A stretch of DNA of 64,000 nt from RUG369 sp050949645 (GTDB lineage: Bacteria > Planctomycetota > Planctomycetia > Pirellulales > Thermoguttaceae). Of this stretch, positions 1-8,239 are shown in pieces. Position 1 is the first letter of the stretch, and each line of letters starts with the position of its first letter. The notes beneath the pieces are model-generated. The model saw nothing but the letters and a program-made list of their open reading frames with translations. It searched no databases and had not been told where the DNA came from. The position numbers and the translations under genes were made by a program. The stretch is from NCBI GenBank assembly GCA_050949645.1, contig JBMNGC010000001.1, positions 3,162,001 through 3,226,000 of the forward strand, read 5' to 3'.

Positions 1-1
1 C

Positions 2-1735
2 CGCGAAAAGCTCTTCGCGATGCGCGGCAAGCCGGGCGGGATCAAAACGGACTCCTATTCGGTCGATAAGGGCGCCGCGTTCGACCGCAGCGAACTCATC
101 GCGATCCGCCCCTTTGAAAATCAGAATGGTCGCGGCGATTCCTGGGTCCTTGAGAAGATCGTCGCCGAGCCTGTCGACCCCGCGAAATTGGCGACCGAAG
201 AGTATCTCCAGTGGCCCCCCGAGAAGTTCTTCCCGATGATCGACGAATTCGGCCAGTTCAAGCACAAGGATTGGCCCGGCAAGACGCATAGCGTCGAGGA
301 ACTTCGCGCGCAAATCGAGGAAGAAGACGCCGATCTCGCCGCGAATCAGCCTGCGGAATTCAATCAATACGGCGGCTGGGCGAATGGTCCTCAACTCGAA
401 GCGACCGGCGCGTTCCGCGTTGAAAAAGTCAACGGATTCTGGTACTTCGTCGACCCGGAGGGCAAACTCTTCTGGTCCCATGGCGTCGACTGCGTCGGCT
501 ATGACTCCGCCACCACTCCGCTCACCGACCGCGAGTTCTACTTTGACCCCGCGATCCCGACGAGCCGCGATAGCGATTCTGAATATGCCCAATTCCTCAG
601 CGTCAGTTCGCATTCGGTGAACAACTATTACGTAGGCCGCGGCGAGTATCTCAACTATAACTTCTCCGCGTCGAACCTCTACAAGAAGTATGGTCCGGAA
701 TGGCGTGAAGCGCATCGCGCGCTCGTGCCGCGTCGGCTCAGAAGCTGGGGTCTCAATACGATCGCCAACTGGTCCAACCCGAGCGTCTACCTTGGCGCGA
801 AGACCCCCTATACGGCGACGACCTCGACCGGCGGCCCGAGCATCGCGGGAAGCAGCGGATATTGGGGCAAGTTTGTCGACCCGTTCAGCGAGGAATTTGC
901 GCGTCGTACCCGCGATAATATCGCTTGGATCGCCGAAAGGACCGCCGACGACCCCTGGTGCATCGGTTATTTCGTCGACAACGAGATCTCCTGGGGCGAG
1001 AAGGGCTCCCTTGCGGTCGCCGCGCTCGCGTCGCCGGAAGGTCAGCCGGTGAAGAACGCGTACGTCGACTGGCTGCGCGAGAAATACGAGACGATCGACC
1101 GCTTTAACGAAGCGTGGAAAACGAACGTCGAAGGCTGGGACGCGCTGCGCGCCGAGCCCTTTGAGTCTCCCAACAACGCGACCGCGAACGCCGACAACGA
1201 CGCGTTCTATACGGTGATATGCGAGAAATACTTCTCTCAGATCGCCGCGTTCGTCCATGAACTTGCGCCGCAAAAACTCTACCTCGGATGCCGGTTCGCA
1301 TGGAACAACGATCTTGCGCGCGCCGCCGGTCAGAAATATTGCGACGTCGTGAGTTACAACTTCTACCGCACCTCGATCGAGGACTTCAAGCCTGTCGAAG
1401 GGCCCGATAAGCCAGTCATTATCGGCGAGTTCCACTTCGGAGCGCTCGACCGCGGACTCTTCCATACCGGCCTCGGTCCTCGCGCGAACCAGGACGACCG
1501 CGCGAATGCGTACAAAAACTACGTCGTCGGAGCGCTGAAGAACCCGTGGATTATAGGAACGCACTGGTTCCAGTATCAGGACCAGGCGACGACGGGTCGA
1601 TTTGACGGAGAAAACTATCAGATAGGACTTATCGACGTCTGCGACCGACCCTACAAAGAAACAATCGCGGCGGTTCGAGAGGTCGGATACCAGCTCTACG
1701 ATCTTCGTCAGAAAGCGTCGGAAGATAAAGAGTAA
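2..1735 (+). CDS. GH50-like (beta-agarase type) glycoside hydrolase, 5'-partial
   Basis: The reading frame is open to the left edge, so the N-terminus lies outside the window; the first internal Met is at position 20. The 571 residues after that Met carry the pattern of GH50/beta-agarase-like clan GH-A enzymes: a WYFVDPEGKLFWSHG stretch near residue 140, FVDNEISWG with the presumed acid/base Glu at about residue 322, and IIGEFHFGALDRG with the presumed nucleophile Glu at about residue 470 (numbers from the Met at 20). The family hydrolyses beta-linked galactans such as agarose and is usually exported, but the signal region is not visible here. The gene converges with a SUMF1-domain gene across a strong inverted repeat. 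The substrate is inferred only; a GH42 or GH5-like relative cannot be excluded. Confidence 0.75.
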   Translation, partial: REKLFAMRGKPGGIKTDSYSVDKGAAFDRSELIAIRPFENQNGRGDSWVLEKIVAEPVDPAKLATEEYLQWPPEKFFPMIDEFGQFKHKDWPGKTHSVEELRAQIEEEDADLAANQPAEFNQYGGWANGPQLEATGAFRVEKVNGFWYFVDPEGKLFWSHGVDCVGYDSATTPLTDREFYFDPAIPTSRDSDSEYAQFLSVSSHSVNNYYVGRGEYLNYNFSASNLYKKYGPEWREAHRALVPRRLRSWGLNTIANWSNPSVYLGAKTPYTATTSTGGPSIAGSSGYWGKFVDPFSEEFARRTRDNIAWIAERTADDPWCIGYFVDNEISWGEKGSLAVAALASPEGQPVKNAYVDWLREKYETIDRFNEAWKTNVEGWDALRAEPFESPNNATANADNDAFYTVICEKYFSQIAAFVHELAPQKLYLGCRFAWNNDLARAAGQKYCDVVSYNFYRTSIEDFKPVEGPDKPVIIGEFHFGALDRGLFHTGLGPRANQDDRANAYKNYVVGALKNPWIIGTHWFQYQDQATTGRFDGENYQIGLIDVCDRPYKETIAAVREVGYQLYDLRQKASEDKE

Positions 1736-1765
1736 CGCTCTGACAGGTCAAATGAATATCAAGAT

Positions 1766-1800
1766 TTCGCAGACGGAACTTACTCGTTCCGTCTGCGGAA
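1766..1800. terminator. Inverted repeat between convergent genes
   Basis: An 11-bp perfect stem (CGCAGACGGAA/TTCCGTCTGCG) with an 8-nt loop lies between the glycosidase stop and the SUMF1 gene stop. There is no T-run on either side, so it may be a transcript end stabiliser or factor-dependent terminator rather than a classical intrinsic one. Confidence 0.5.
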
Positions 1801-1817
1801 CGACCTCGCGCGTTGCG

Positions 1818-2732
<915 letters not shown>

Positions 2733-3046
2733 ATAATTTCACCTCTATTAAAGAAGGACCTTTCCGGTCGCCGCGTTCGCACGCGGATTCGGCGCCTCTC
2801 GAACGCCGCGCGCTCGAAGGTCGCGACGGTCGTGCGATCGTCGGAGTCGAGCGAACAGACTCGGAAGAGGCGCAGCGCGCGACGCTATCGAGGTCGTCGA
2901 TAGAACGCGCCAGGGGACGCGCCACCCGCCGGGACTTGTTGTATTATAGGAGGGCGAGGGGCCCTTATCAATCGGTTTCTCGGCTTCTCAGAGTAATTTT
3001 TTAGGCGCGAGAGATAACGACGCCGCTAAAATCTATTTTACGCCCC
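2733..3046. other. Intergenic region without a recognisable gene
   Basis: This stretch separates the SUMF1 gene (leftward) from tRNA-Leu (rightward). Open frames here lack family signal and ribosome binding sites. It presumably carries the promoter of the SUMF1 gene, but I see no clear -35/-10 pair for it. Confidence 0.5.
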
Positions 3047-3074
3047 TTTTCAACTCTCGTTCTAAGGATATAAT
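3047..3074 (+). promoter_or_regulatory. Promoter of tRNA-Leu
   Basis: A -35 of TTTTCA and a perfect -10 of TATAAT are separated by 16 nt. The predicted start is about 6 nt before the mature tRNA 5' end. Confidence 0.65.
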
Positions 3075-3086
3075 CATCGCCGTTGA

Positions 3087-3173
3087 GCCGAAGTGGCGGA
3101 ATTGGCAGACGCGCCAGGTTCAGGTCCTGGTCCCCAATTGCTGGGGGTGAAGGTTCGATTCCTTTCTTCGGCA
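3087..3173 (+). tRNA. tRNA-Leu (anticodon CAG)
   Basis: An 87-nt class II tRNA. The acceptor stem GCCGAAG pairs with CTTCGGC. The anticodon stem CCAGG/CCTGG encloses the loop TTCAGGT, giving anticodon CAG, which reads CUG. A long variable arm (CCCC...GGGG) is followed by the T-arm with GGTTCGATTCC. The discriminator is A and the CCA end is not encoded. Confidence 0.95.
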
Positions 3174-3175
3174 TG

Positions 3176-3216
3176 AAACGCGGTAGCTCCTACGAGCGAC
3201 CGCGTTTTTTCTTTTT
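3176..3216 (+). terminator. Intrinsic terminator of tRNA-Leu
   Basis: Inverted repeat AAACGCGGT/ACCGCGTTT followed by a run of T (TTTTTTCTTTTT), immediately after the tRNA. Confidence 0.8.
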
Positions 3217-3560
3217 AACGCCGCGCGTCGACCCTTGCGAAGGCGTTCTTACAGGTCAATCGACGCGTTGAAGAGCCTCGCCGCGGCGCCCCGACCGCGA
3301 TTCTTGGCCCTATTTTCATTATTTTTCTAGAGCGCTCGCGCGACGGTCGCAGGAGCCTAATTTCTAGAAAATCTCCAGATTCAACTCAAAAAAGCTTGAA
3401 ATCCGCGCCTCGACGTAGGATAATCGCGTCATGTGGAATAGGGAGCCGCGCGCGCGACGATCCTGCGGCATATGGATCGCGCGACGTCCCGTATTTTATC
3501 GCAACCCGAGAAACGACGTTCGCGGCGGCGTCTCTCTATGAAAACAGACGCAGGAAATTT
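3217..3560 (+). other. Leader and promoter region of the propeller-cytochrome gene
   Basis: No gene is seen. The region holds the promoter at 3396-3424 and a leader of about 130 nt. Two TTCTAG(A) copies around 3326 and 3361 flank a GC-rich stretch; their role is unknown. Confidence 0.5.
3396..3424 (+). promoter_or_regulatory. Promoter of the propeller-cytochrome gene
   Basis: TTGAAA and GATAAT separated by 17 nt, a good sigma70-type match; transcription would start near 3431. Confidence 0.6.
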
Positions 3561-5429
3561 ATGTCGACGCGAACTCTTATAACTGCTGTCGTTACGTCTC
3601 TTGTCATGCTCGTCGCGAGCGGCGCCTATGCCGGCGACTACAAGGGCCCCATTAAGCTTTTACCGACAAGCGACGGCTCGACGCTCTATTCTCTCAACAT
3701 GGACGCGAAGGAAATCGCGGTCGTATCTGTCGCCGACGCCGCCGTGACCAGGACGATTCCTCTTCCTGGCGTTCCCAACGATATGTGCATGAGCGCCGAC
3801 GAGAAGACGATGTACGTCGGCTACGGCGATTATCAGGGTAAGATCTGCGCCGTCGATCTTGAGTCGGGGACCGTGACCGGCGAAGGGGTCGTCGGCCACA
3901 CGCCCTGCGGACTATGCCTCACGTCGGACGGCTCGGCGCTCTATATCTGCTTGCGCCACGACTGGGAACTCGCGAAGGTCTCGCTCCCTGATTTCACGGT
4001 CGAAGCGCGCTATCCGGCGATTCACGAGCCCTGCGCCGGCGTTCTCACGCCCGACGATCGATCTTATTTCGCCGCGAACTTCCTGCCGCTCGATCCCGCC
4101 GACGGCGCGAATGTCGCCGCGGAAATCACGTGCCTCGATACCGCGTCTGGCGAAACGATGCAGATTCGGCTCCCGAACGGAAGTTCGAGTATGCACCAGA
4201 TCGCGATTTCACCCGACGGAAAGTACGTCTACACGACCGCGATCCTCGCGCGCTACCAGCTCCCGACGACGCAGGTCGAACGCGGCTGGATGAATACGAA
4301 CGGGTTCAGCATCATCGACGCAGAAAAGCGCGAATTCATCAACACGGTTCTCCTCGACGACGTCGACTCGGGCGCCGCCAACCCGTGGCCGATCGTCGTG
4401 ACGCCCGACAATGAGAAGATCTGCATCGGGCTCGCCGGAACTCACGAGCTGTGCGTCGTCGACCGCGCCGGTACGCACGAGAAACTCGCAGGACTTCCGA
4501 AAGACGCTGAAGAAGCGAAGGAGATGGGCCTTTCGAACGCGACGACCGCGGACCAGGCGCCGCAGCTCCTCGCGTTCCTTGTCGGGCTCAAGACGCGCAT
4601 CAAGCTCACGTCGCGGAAGCTCCCCTATAAGGCGCCGAGAAGCCTCGCCGTTATCGGCAATAAGGTCTACGTCGGGATGTATTTCTCCGACACGATCGTC
4701 GTCGTCGATATCTCGGCGCGTCGTCCGAAGATGCAGGAATTCTGCGATCTCGGGCCCGAGCCTGAAATGGACGCGGCGCGACGCGGCGAACTCGCCTGGA
4801 ACGACGCGCAACTGTGCTTCCAGACCTGGCAGAGCTGCAACAGCTGCCATCCTGACGCTCGCTCCGACGCGCTCAACTGGGACCTTCTCAACGACGGAAT
4901 GGGTAACCCGAAGAACGCCAAAGCGATGATCTACTCGATCGCGACCCCGCCCGCGATGTGGCACGGCGTACGTGAAACCGCGGAAGAAGCGATTCGCACC
5001 GGCTTCAAATTTATCTGCTTTGCAAACGTTCCGGAAGAAACATGCGTCGACGTCGAAGAATATATCAAGTCGCTCGAGGAAGTTCCGAGTCCTTATCTCG
5101 TCGACGGCGAACTCAGCGAGAAAGCGCTCCGCGGCAAGGCGATCTTTGAAAGTGAGAAATACGGCTGCCTGGAATGCCATCACGGCGAATACTTCACCGA
5201 CATGAAGATGCACGACGTCGGCTCGCGTACCGATTACGACCATATGGCCGAGTTCGATACGCCGACGCTCCGCGGAATATGGCGCACGCCGCCCTATATG
5301 CACGACGGTAGCTACGTCGAGCTCCGCGACGTCTTCCTGGAAGGCTTCCACGGCGACGTCTTCGGCGATATCGAAGATATGACGGAGGAAGAGTGCGACG
5401 ACCTCGTCGAATATCTGCTCTCCCTTTGA
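3561..5429 (+). CDS. Secreted YVTN-type beta-propeller / di-haem cytochrome c protein
   Basis: The start is taken at 3561 (622 residues) because a clear signal peptide follows (MSTRTLITAVVTSLVML, ending near GAYAGD) and AGGAAA lies upstream; the frame also extends further 5'. Residues about 35-400 are propeller blades of the surface/YVTN type (repeated DGSTLY, DEKTMYVG and PDGKYVY motifs). The C-terminal part has two CxxCH haem-binding sites, CNSCH at 426-430 and CLECH at 536-540, followed by TPTLRGIWRTPPYMHDGS, typical of the cytochrome c peroxidase/MauG superfamily. It probably acts in the periplasm in electron transfer or oxidation of an unknown substrate. Di-haem peroxidases usually lack a propeller, while this combination is familiar from Planctomycetota. 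Confidence 0.88.
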   Translation: MSTRTLITAVVTSLVMLVASGAYAGDYKGPIKLLPTSDGSTLYSLNMDAKEIAVVSVADAAVTRTIPLPGVPNDMCMSADEKTMYVGYGDYQGKICAVDLESGTVTGEGVVGHTPCGLCLTSDGSALYICLRHDWELAKVSLPDFTVEARYPAIHEPCAGVLTPDDRSYFAANFLPLDPADGANVAAEITCLDTASGETMQIRLPNGSSSMHQIAISPDGKYVYTTAILARYQLPTTQVERGWMNTNGFSIIDAEKREFINTVLLDDVDSGAANPWPIVVTPDNEKICIGLAGTHELCVVDRAGTHEKLAGLPKDAEEAKEMGLSNATTADQAPQLLAFLVGLKTRIKLTSRKLPYKAPRSLAVIGNKVYVGMYFSDTIVVVDISARRPKMQEFCDLGPEPEMDAARRGELAWNDAQLCFQTWQSCNSCHPDARSDALNWDLLNDGMGNPKNAKAMIYSIATPPAMWHGVRETAEEAIRTGFKFICFANVPEETCVDVEEYIKSLEEVPSPYLVDGELSEKALRGKAIFESEKYGCLECHHGEYFTDMKMHDVGSRTDYDHMAEFDTPTLRGIWRTPPYMHDGSYVELRDVFLEGFHGDVFGDIEDMTEEECDDLVEYLLSL

Positions 5430-5440
5430 TCCTCTATCAC

Positions 5441-5470
5441 GGGCGCGGCGTCTCGCCGCGCCCTTTGTTT
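5441..5470 (+). terminator. Intrinsic terminator after the propeller-cytochrome gene
   Basis: A 9-bp perfect stem GGGCGCGGC/GCCGCGCCC with a 5-nt loop, followed by TTTGTTT. Confidence 0.85.
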
Positions 5471-5591
5471 CCCGTCGGATTTCATGCAAGACGGAGGCTC
5501 GATAACGGCGGTTCCGACGCCGCCGGAACGTCGCGTTCGCCATGAAGGGCGACGTTATTTTCTCTCATTAAGACTCCGGAGGAACCGAACC

Positions 5592-6770
5592 GTGAAGAAA
5601 GAAGCTCGTCACGTTTCTCGAGCGTCGGCGCAAAAGACGTCCGGAACGTCTGAAGAGAGCGCCAAGACTGTGAAAAAAACGAGGCGTCGCCGCAACGGCG
5701 GTAAAACTAAAGCCACTCGCGATAATAAGTTCGTACTCAAGCGCCAATGGGATATCCTCCAGGCGCTGACGACCTCTCCTAAAGGCCTGACCCTTGAGGA
5801 GATGGCGGCGCTCTTCGACGTCAGTTGCAAAACGATTAAGCGCGACCTGAAGACCCTTGAGTACGCATTTGGCGAGTTCCGAACGAAGAATGAAGCGCAC
5901 GGACGGAAGCGATATTTCTACGACGGCAACCCTTTTTCTTTTTCGCTGAGTCTCGACCGGGACGAACTCCTCTCGATTTACGTCGGTCAGACGCTCATGA
6001 CGTCGCTGCGCGGAACGTTCTTCTGGGACGGACTCCAGTCGAGTCGCGAGAAAATTAAGCAGATTCTCCGTGAAGAGACGGTGCAGTACGCGGAGCGCGT
6101 CGCGCCCTTCTTCTATCGGTTCGAACCGACGGAGATGCATTATTCCGAGCAGATGCGTCGTCTCGTCGACCAGGCGCTCATCTCGATGGTCGACAGCTGC
6201 GCGTTGAGGATCAAATACCGATCGGTGAGAGCGCGTCGCAGCAAGACGTACGACGTCTACCCGTACAATTTCATCTATTGGAACAGTTCGATCTATCTTA
6301 TCGGATACTGCTGTCGCGATCGTAAGATCAAGACCTGGAAGGTCGATCGGCTTTACGATGCGAAATCGCTTCCGCAGCGCAAATTTTCGCGCGAGAATTT
6401 TGACGTCGACAAGTATCTTTCGAACTCCGTCGCGCCCTTCGTAGGCGCGACGCCTGTGACGCGCGTGACGGTTCGTTTCACGCGCTACGCGGCGCGTGTC
6501 GTCGAGGAGCAGAAGCTCCGTTCGGTCGTCAAGCTAACGAAGGAGCCGAGCGGCGCAATCGTCGTTGAAATGGACACGGAGACGGGCGAATCCTTCACGC
6601 GTTGGGTTCTCGGATTCGGACGTCATGCGGAGATCCTTGCCCCGGAGAAGATTCGCGAAGAATTTCTGAATGAACTCAAGAGCGTTGTCGCGCACTATTC
6701 CGAGAACGGCGACGACCCTGTGGAATATTACGAGGAGGATGATCGCGCTGCTCCGAAAAAAGACGCGTAA
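5592..6770 (+). CDS. WYL-domain transcriptional regulator
   Basis: The best start is the GTG at 5592, with GGAGGAA 7 nt upstream, giving 392 residues; an upstream ATG at 5484 lacks such a site and would add arginine-rich sequence. The first 45 residues are basic and Ser/Lys-rich. A DeoR/HTH_11-type winged helix follows (about 47-95, with TLEEMAALFDVSCKTIKRDL as the recognition region). The WYL-type ligand-sensing domain covers about 195-270, with a YPYNFIYWNSSIYLIGYC core where the name-giving W-Y-L reads I-Y-L. A C-terminal WCX-like extension ends the protein. Such regulators sense nucleotides or DNA-damage products in several bacteria; the target here is unknown. tRNA-Ala follows on the same strand. 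Confidence 0.85.
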   Translation: MKKEARHVSRASAQKTSGTSEESAKTVKKTRRRRNGGKTKATRDNKFVLKRQWDILQALTTSPKGLTLEEMAALFDVSCKTIKRDLKTLEYAFGEFRTKNEAHGRKRYFYDGNPFSFSLSLDRDELLSIYVGQTLMTSLRGTFFWDGLQSSREKIKQILREETVQYAERVAPFFYRFEPTEMHYSEQMRRLVDQALISMVDSCALRIKYRSVRARRSKTYDVYPYNFIYWNSSIYLIGYCCRDRKIKTWKVDRLYDAKSLPQRKFSRENFDVDKYLSNSVAPFVGATPVTRVTVRFTRYAARVVEEQKLRSVVKLTKEPSGAIVVEMDTETGESFTRWVLGFGRHAEILAPEKIREEFLNELKSVVAHYSENGDDPVEYYEEDDRAAPKKDA

Positions 6771-6787
6771 TCCTCGCGCTGCGCGCC

Positions 6788-6815
6788 TTGACGCCCTCCC
6801 TCTTCAGTGTAGAAT
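6788..6815 (+). promoter_or_regulatory. Promoter of tRNA-Ala
   Basis: TTGACG and TAGAAT separated by 16 nt; predicted start near 6822, about 30 nt before the tRNA. Confidence 0.65.
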
Positions 6816-6851
6816 GGGCGCGTTCTTGTCCTAGCGACAAGCGCTCCATAA

Positions 6852-6924
6852 GGGGCCGTAGCTCAATTGGGAGAGCGTCGGCTTTGCAAGCCGAAGGTCG
6901 CCGGTTCGATCCCGGTCGGCTCCA
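6852..6924 (+). tRNA. tRNA-Ala (anticodon TGC)
   Basis: A 73-nt cloverleaf. Acceptor GGGGCCG pairs with CGGCTCC (one G-T), anticodon stem TCGGC/GCCGA encloses TTTGCAA (anticodon TGC), and the T-arm holds GGTTCGATCCC. The CCA end is not encoded. Confidence 0.95.
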
Positions 6925-6999
6925 CTTGCCCCGCGTCTCGCTATTTCCCGGGTGAAACGCGATTCTGTTTTCCGTTTTTTGCATCTTCAACTCTTGCCA

Positions 7000-7023
7000 A
7001 AAAGGGACGCCGGCGTCCCTTTT
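7000..7023 (+). terminator. 24-bp perfect palindrome, candidate tRNA-Ala terminator
   Basis: AAAAGGGACGCC is followed directly by its reverse complement, which ends in TTTT. It can fold into a hairpin on either strand and lies 76 nt after tRNA-Ala, so it may end that transcript or the upstream side of the array. Confidence 0.5.
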
Positions 7024-7119
7024 GAGGAAAAAGGTTGGCAGACGCCTTCCAATTTTCTAGCCGGTCGCCGCAAAATCTTGGCTTTTTCAGAAAAATGCAA
7101 CGTTTTTGAAGAAAAAGGT

Positions 7120-7147
7120 TTGACATGGAAGAAAAAGGCGGTATAAT
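7120..7147 (+). promoter_or_regulatory. Array unit 1 promoter
   Basis: TTGACA and TATAAT, both perfect sigma70 consensus, separated by 16 nt. Confidence 0.85.
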
Positions 7148-7153
7148 GACGCA

Positions 7154-7228
7154 CGTCCATGAATCTCTAGGATTGGACAATAAAACCTTTCGGGGCGCGG
7201 TTCCATTTTTGGGGCCGCGCCTTTTTTT
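7154..7228 (+). ncRNA. Array unit 1 candidate small RNA
   Basis: About 75 nt from the predicted start to the end of the T-run. A 5' hairpin is possible (GTCCA/TGGAC around 7156-7179), then a linker with AAAACCTTTC (7182-7191), then the terminator stem GGCGCGG/CCGCGCC (7194-7221) and TTTTTTT. No start codon with a ribosome site opens a meaningful peptide. Existence of the transcript is inferred from the promoter and terminator only. Confidence 0.65.
7194..7228 (+). terminator. Array unit 1 terminator
   Basis: A 7-bp perfect stem GGCGCGG/CCGCGCC with a 14-nt loop, followed by seven T. Confidence 0.85.
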
Positions 7229-7260
7229 ATCTGGGAAGAGAGCGACCGAGGCTGGAATCT

Positions 7261-7485
7261 CAGTCTCACTACCGACGGATAATCCTTTATGTTTCTGAGA
7301 AGGCGGGAGTTCCCAAGCGAGCGCCCAACCTGCTTCTGCGCCTTTACGCGTCGGAAATCAGGGGGAAATACGGACTTGAGGCCGCGCAGATCATGCTGAG
7401 GCGTCCCAAGGCGGACGCTACGGAGCTATACGCGGAAAGAAAAATGAAAAAAATGGAAAAATTCAACGAAAAAAGGTTGACATGA
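7261..7485 (+). pseudogene. Tyrosine recombinase (integrase) C-terminal remnant, copy 1
   Basis: Translated from 7261 the frame is open for 74 codons to a TGA and contains HYRRII, EKAGVPKRAPN, ASEIRGKYGLEAAQIML and KADATELYAERK. This matches the end of phage-type site-specific recombinases, where the pattern is (Y)RRAI...AGVP..PN.LRH..ATEIR..YGLEAAQ..LGH..ADVTE.YAER. The Arg of the box is displaced (LLLRLYAS instead of LRHxxAT), the LGH histidine is lost (LRRP) and no start codon or N-terminal catalytic domain exists, so it cannot be a functional enzyme. The nucleophile-type Tyr in ELYAER is kept. Its stop overlaps the promoter of unit 2. Confidence 0.75.
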
Positions 7486-7505
7486 GAGGGAGAGGTGGGT
7501 ATATA
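7477..7505 (+). promoter_or_regulatory. Array unit 2 promoter
   Basis: TTGACA and TATATA separated by 17 nt. The -35 element overlaps the last codons of recombinase remnant 1. Confidence 0.8.
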
Positions 7506-7511
7506 TAGTGA

Positions 7512-7595
7512 AGCTCTCGATGTGTTTTACATTATGAGCAGCTAAAAACCTTTCTTTCCGGGCGCGGTTCCAGCTTTTTGGGCCGCGCCCTTTTT
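7512..7595 (+). ncRNA. Array unit 2 candidate small RNA
   Basis: About 84 nt. The 5' hairpin is GCTC...GAGC outside and ATGT/ACAT inside with a GTTTT loop (7513-7539). A linker follows with AAAACCTTTC at 7545-7554, then the terminator hairpin. This two-step hairpin, CCTTTC linker and terminator order recurs in units 3 and 4. Confidence 0.65.
7560..7595 (+). terminator. Array unit 2 terminator
   Basis: An 8-bp stem GGGCGCGG/CCGCGCCC followed by TTTTT. Confidence 0.85.
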
Positions 7596-7636
7596 ATCTC
7601 CGAAGAGAGCCTCCGAGCCTGTAGTCTGAGTCGAGC

Positions 7637-7850
7637 TACCGACGGCCATCCATTATGTTTCAGAGAAGGCGGGCGTTCCAAAGCGGGGTCCAACCGGCGT
7701 CAGCGCCTTTACGCGTAGGAAATCAGAGGAAAATACGGACTTGAAGCTGCGCAGATCATGCTGAGGCGTCCCAAGGCGGACGTTACGGAGCTATACGCGG
7801 AAAGAAAGATGAAAAAAATGGCAAAATTCAACGAAAAAAGGTTGACATGA
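7637..7850 (+). pseudogene. Tyrosine recombinase C-terminal remnant, copy 2
   Basis: The same region as copy 1, but with a 1-nt deletion after YRR, a TAG where copy 1 has the Ser codon of ASEIR, and then an intact tail (EIRGKYGLEAAQIML, KADVTELYAERK). It ends at the TGA overlapping the unit 3 promoter. Confidence 0.72.
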
Positions 7851-7870
7851 GAGGGAGAGGTGGGTATATA
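7842..7870 (+). promoter_or_regulatory. Array unit 3 promoter
   Basis: TTGACA and TATATA separated by 17 nt; nearly identical to the unit 2 promoter. Confidence 0.8.
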
Positions 7871-7876
7871 TATGGA

Positions 7877-7960
7877 AGCTCTCACTGTGTTTTACATTAT
7901 GAGTAGCTAAAAACCTTTCTTTCCGGGCGCGGTTCCAGCTTTTTGGGCCGCGCCCTTTTT
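7877..7960 (+). ncRNA. Array unit 3 candidate small RNA
   Basis: About 84 nt, differing from unit 2 at a few positions that cluster in the 5' hairpin (around 7865-7906). CTC/GAG and TGT/ACA pairings around the GTTTT loop are kept. AAAACCTTTC is at 7910-7919 and the terminator is identical to unit 2. Confidence 0.65.
7925..7960 (+). terminator. Array unit 3 terminator
   Basis: The 8-bp stem GGGCGCGG/CCGCGCCC followed by TTTTT, as in unit 2. Confidence 0.85.
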
Positions 7961-8001
7961 ATCTCCGAAGAGAGCCTCCGAGCCTGTAGTCTGAGTCGAG
8001 C

Positions 8002-8213
8002 TACCGACGGCCATCCATTATGTTTCAGAGAAGGCGGGCGTTCCAAAGCGGGGTCCAACCGGCGTCAGCGCCTTTACGCGTAGGAAATCAGGGGGGAAAT
8101 ATGGCCTTGAGACCGCAGATCATGCCGTGGCGCCCCAAGGCGGACGTTACGGAGCTATACGTGGAAAGAAACGTGAAAAAATGAAAAAATTCAACGAAAG
8201 AAGGTTGACATGA
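8002..8213 (+). pseudogene. Tyrosine recombinase C-terminal remnant, copy 3
   Basis: Closely similar to copy 2 at the DNA level up to about 8090, then with an extra G and several deletions that break the GLEAAQ region. It keeps the TAG of copy 2. It ends at the unit 4 promoter. Confidence 0.65.
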
Positions 8214-8233
8214 AAGAAAAAGGCGGGTATATA
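8205..8233 (+). promoter_or_regulatory. Array unit 4 promoter
   Basis: TTGACA and TATATA separated by 17 nt. It lies about 150 bp before ogt and could also feed that gene, because the unit 4 terminator is imperfect. Confidence 0.7.
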
Positions 8234-8239
8234 TAAGAG

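Noticed and set aside
3083..3271. Small open frame across tRNA-Leu
   Set aside because: It overlaps a complete tRNA and its terminator.
4209..5543. A 444-codon open frame on the minus strand opposite the cytochrome gene
   Set aside because: The plus strand has signal peptide, propeller and CxxCH motifs; the minus frame is Arg-rich and motif-free.
6952..7146. Small open frame before the array
   Set aside because: It runs through the palindrome and the unit 1 promoter, with no ribosome site.
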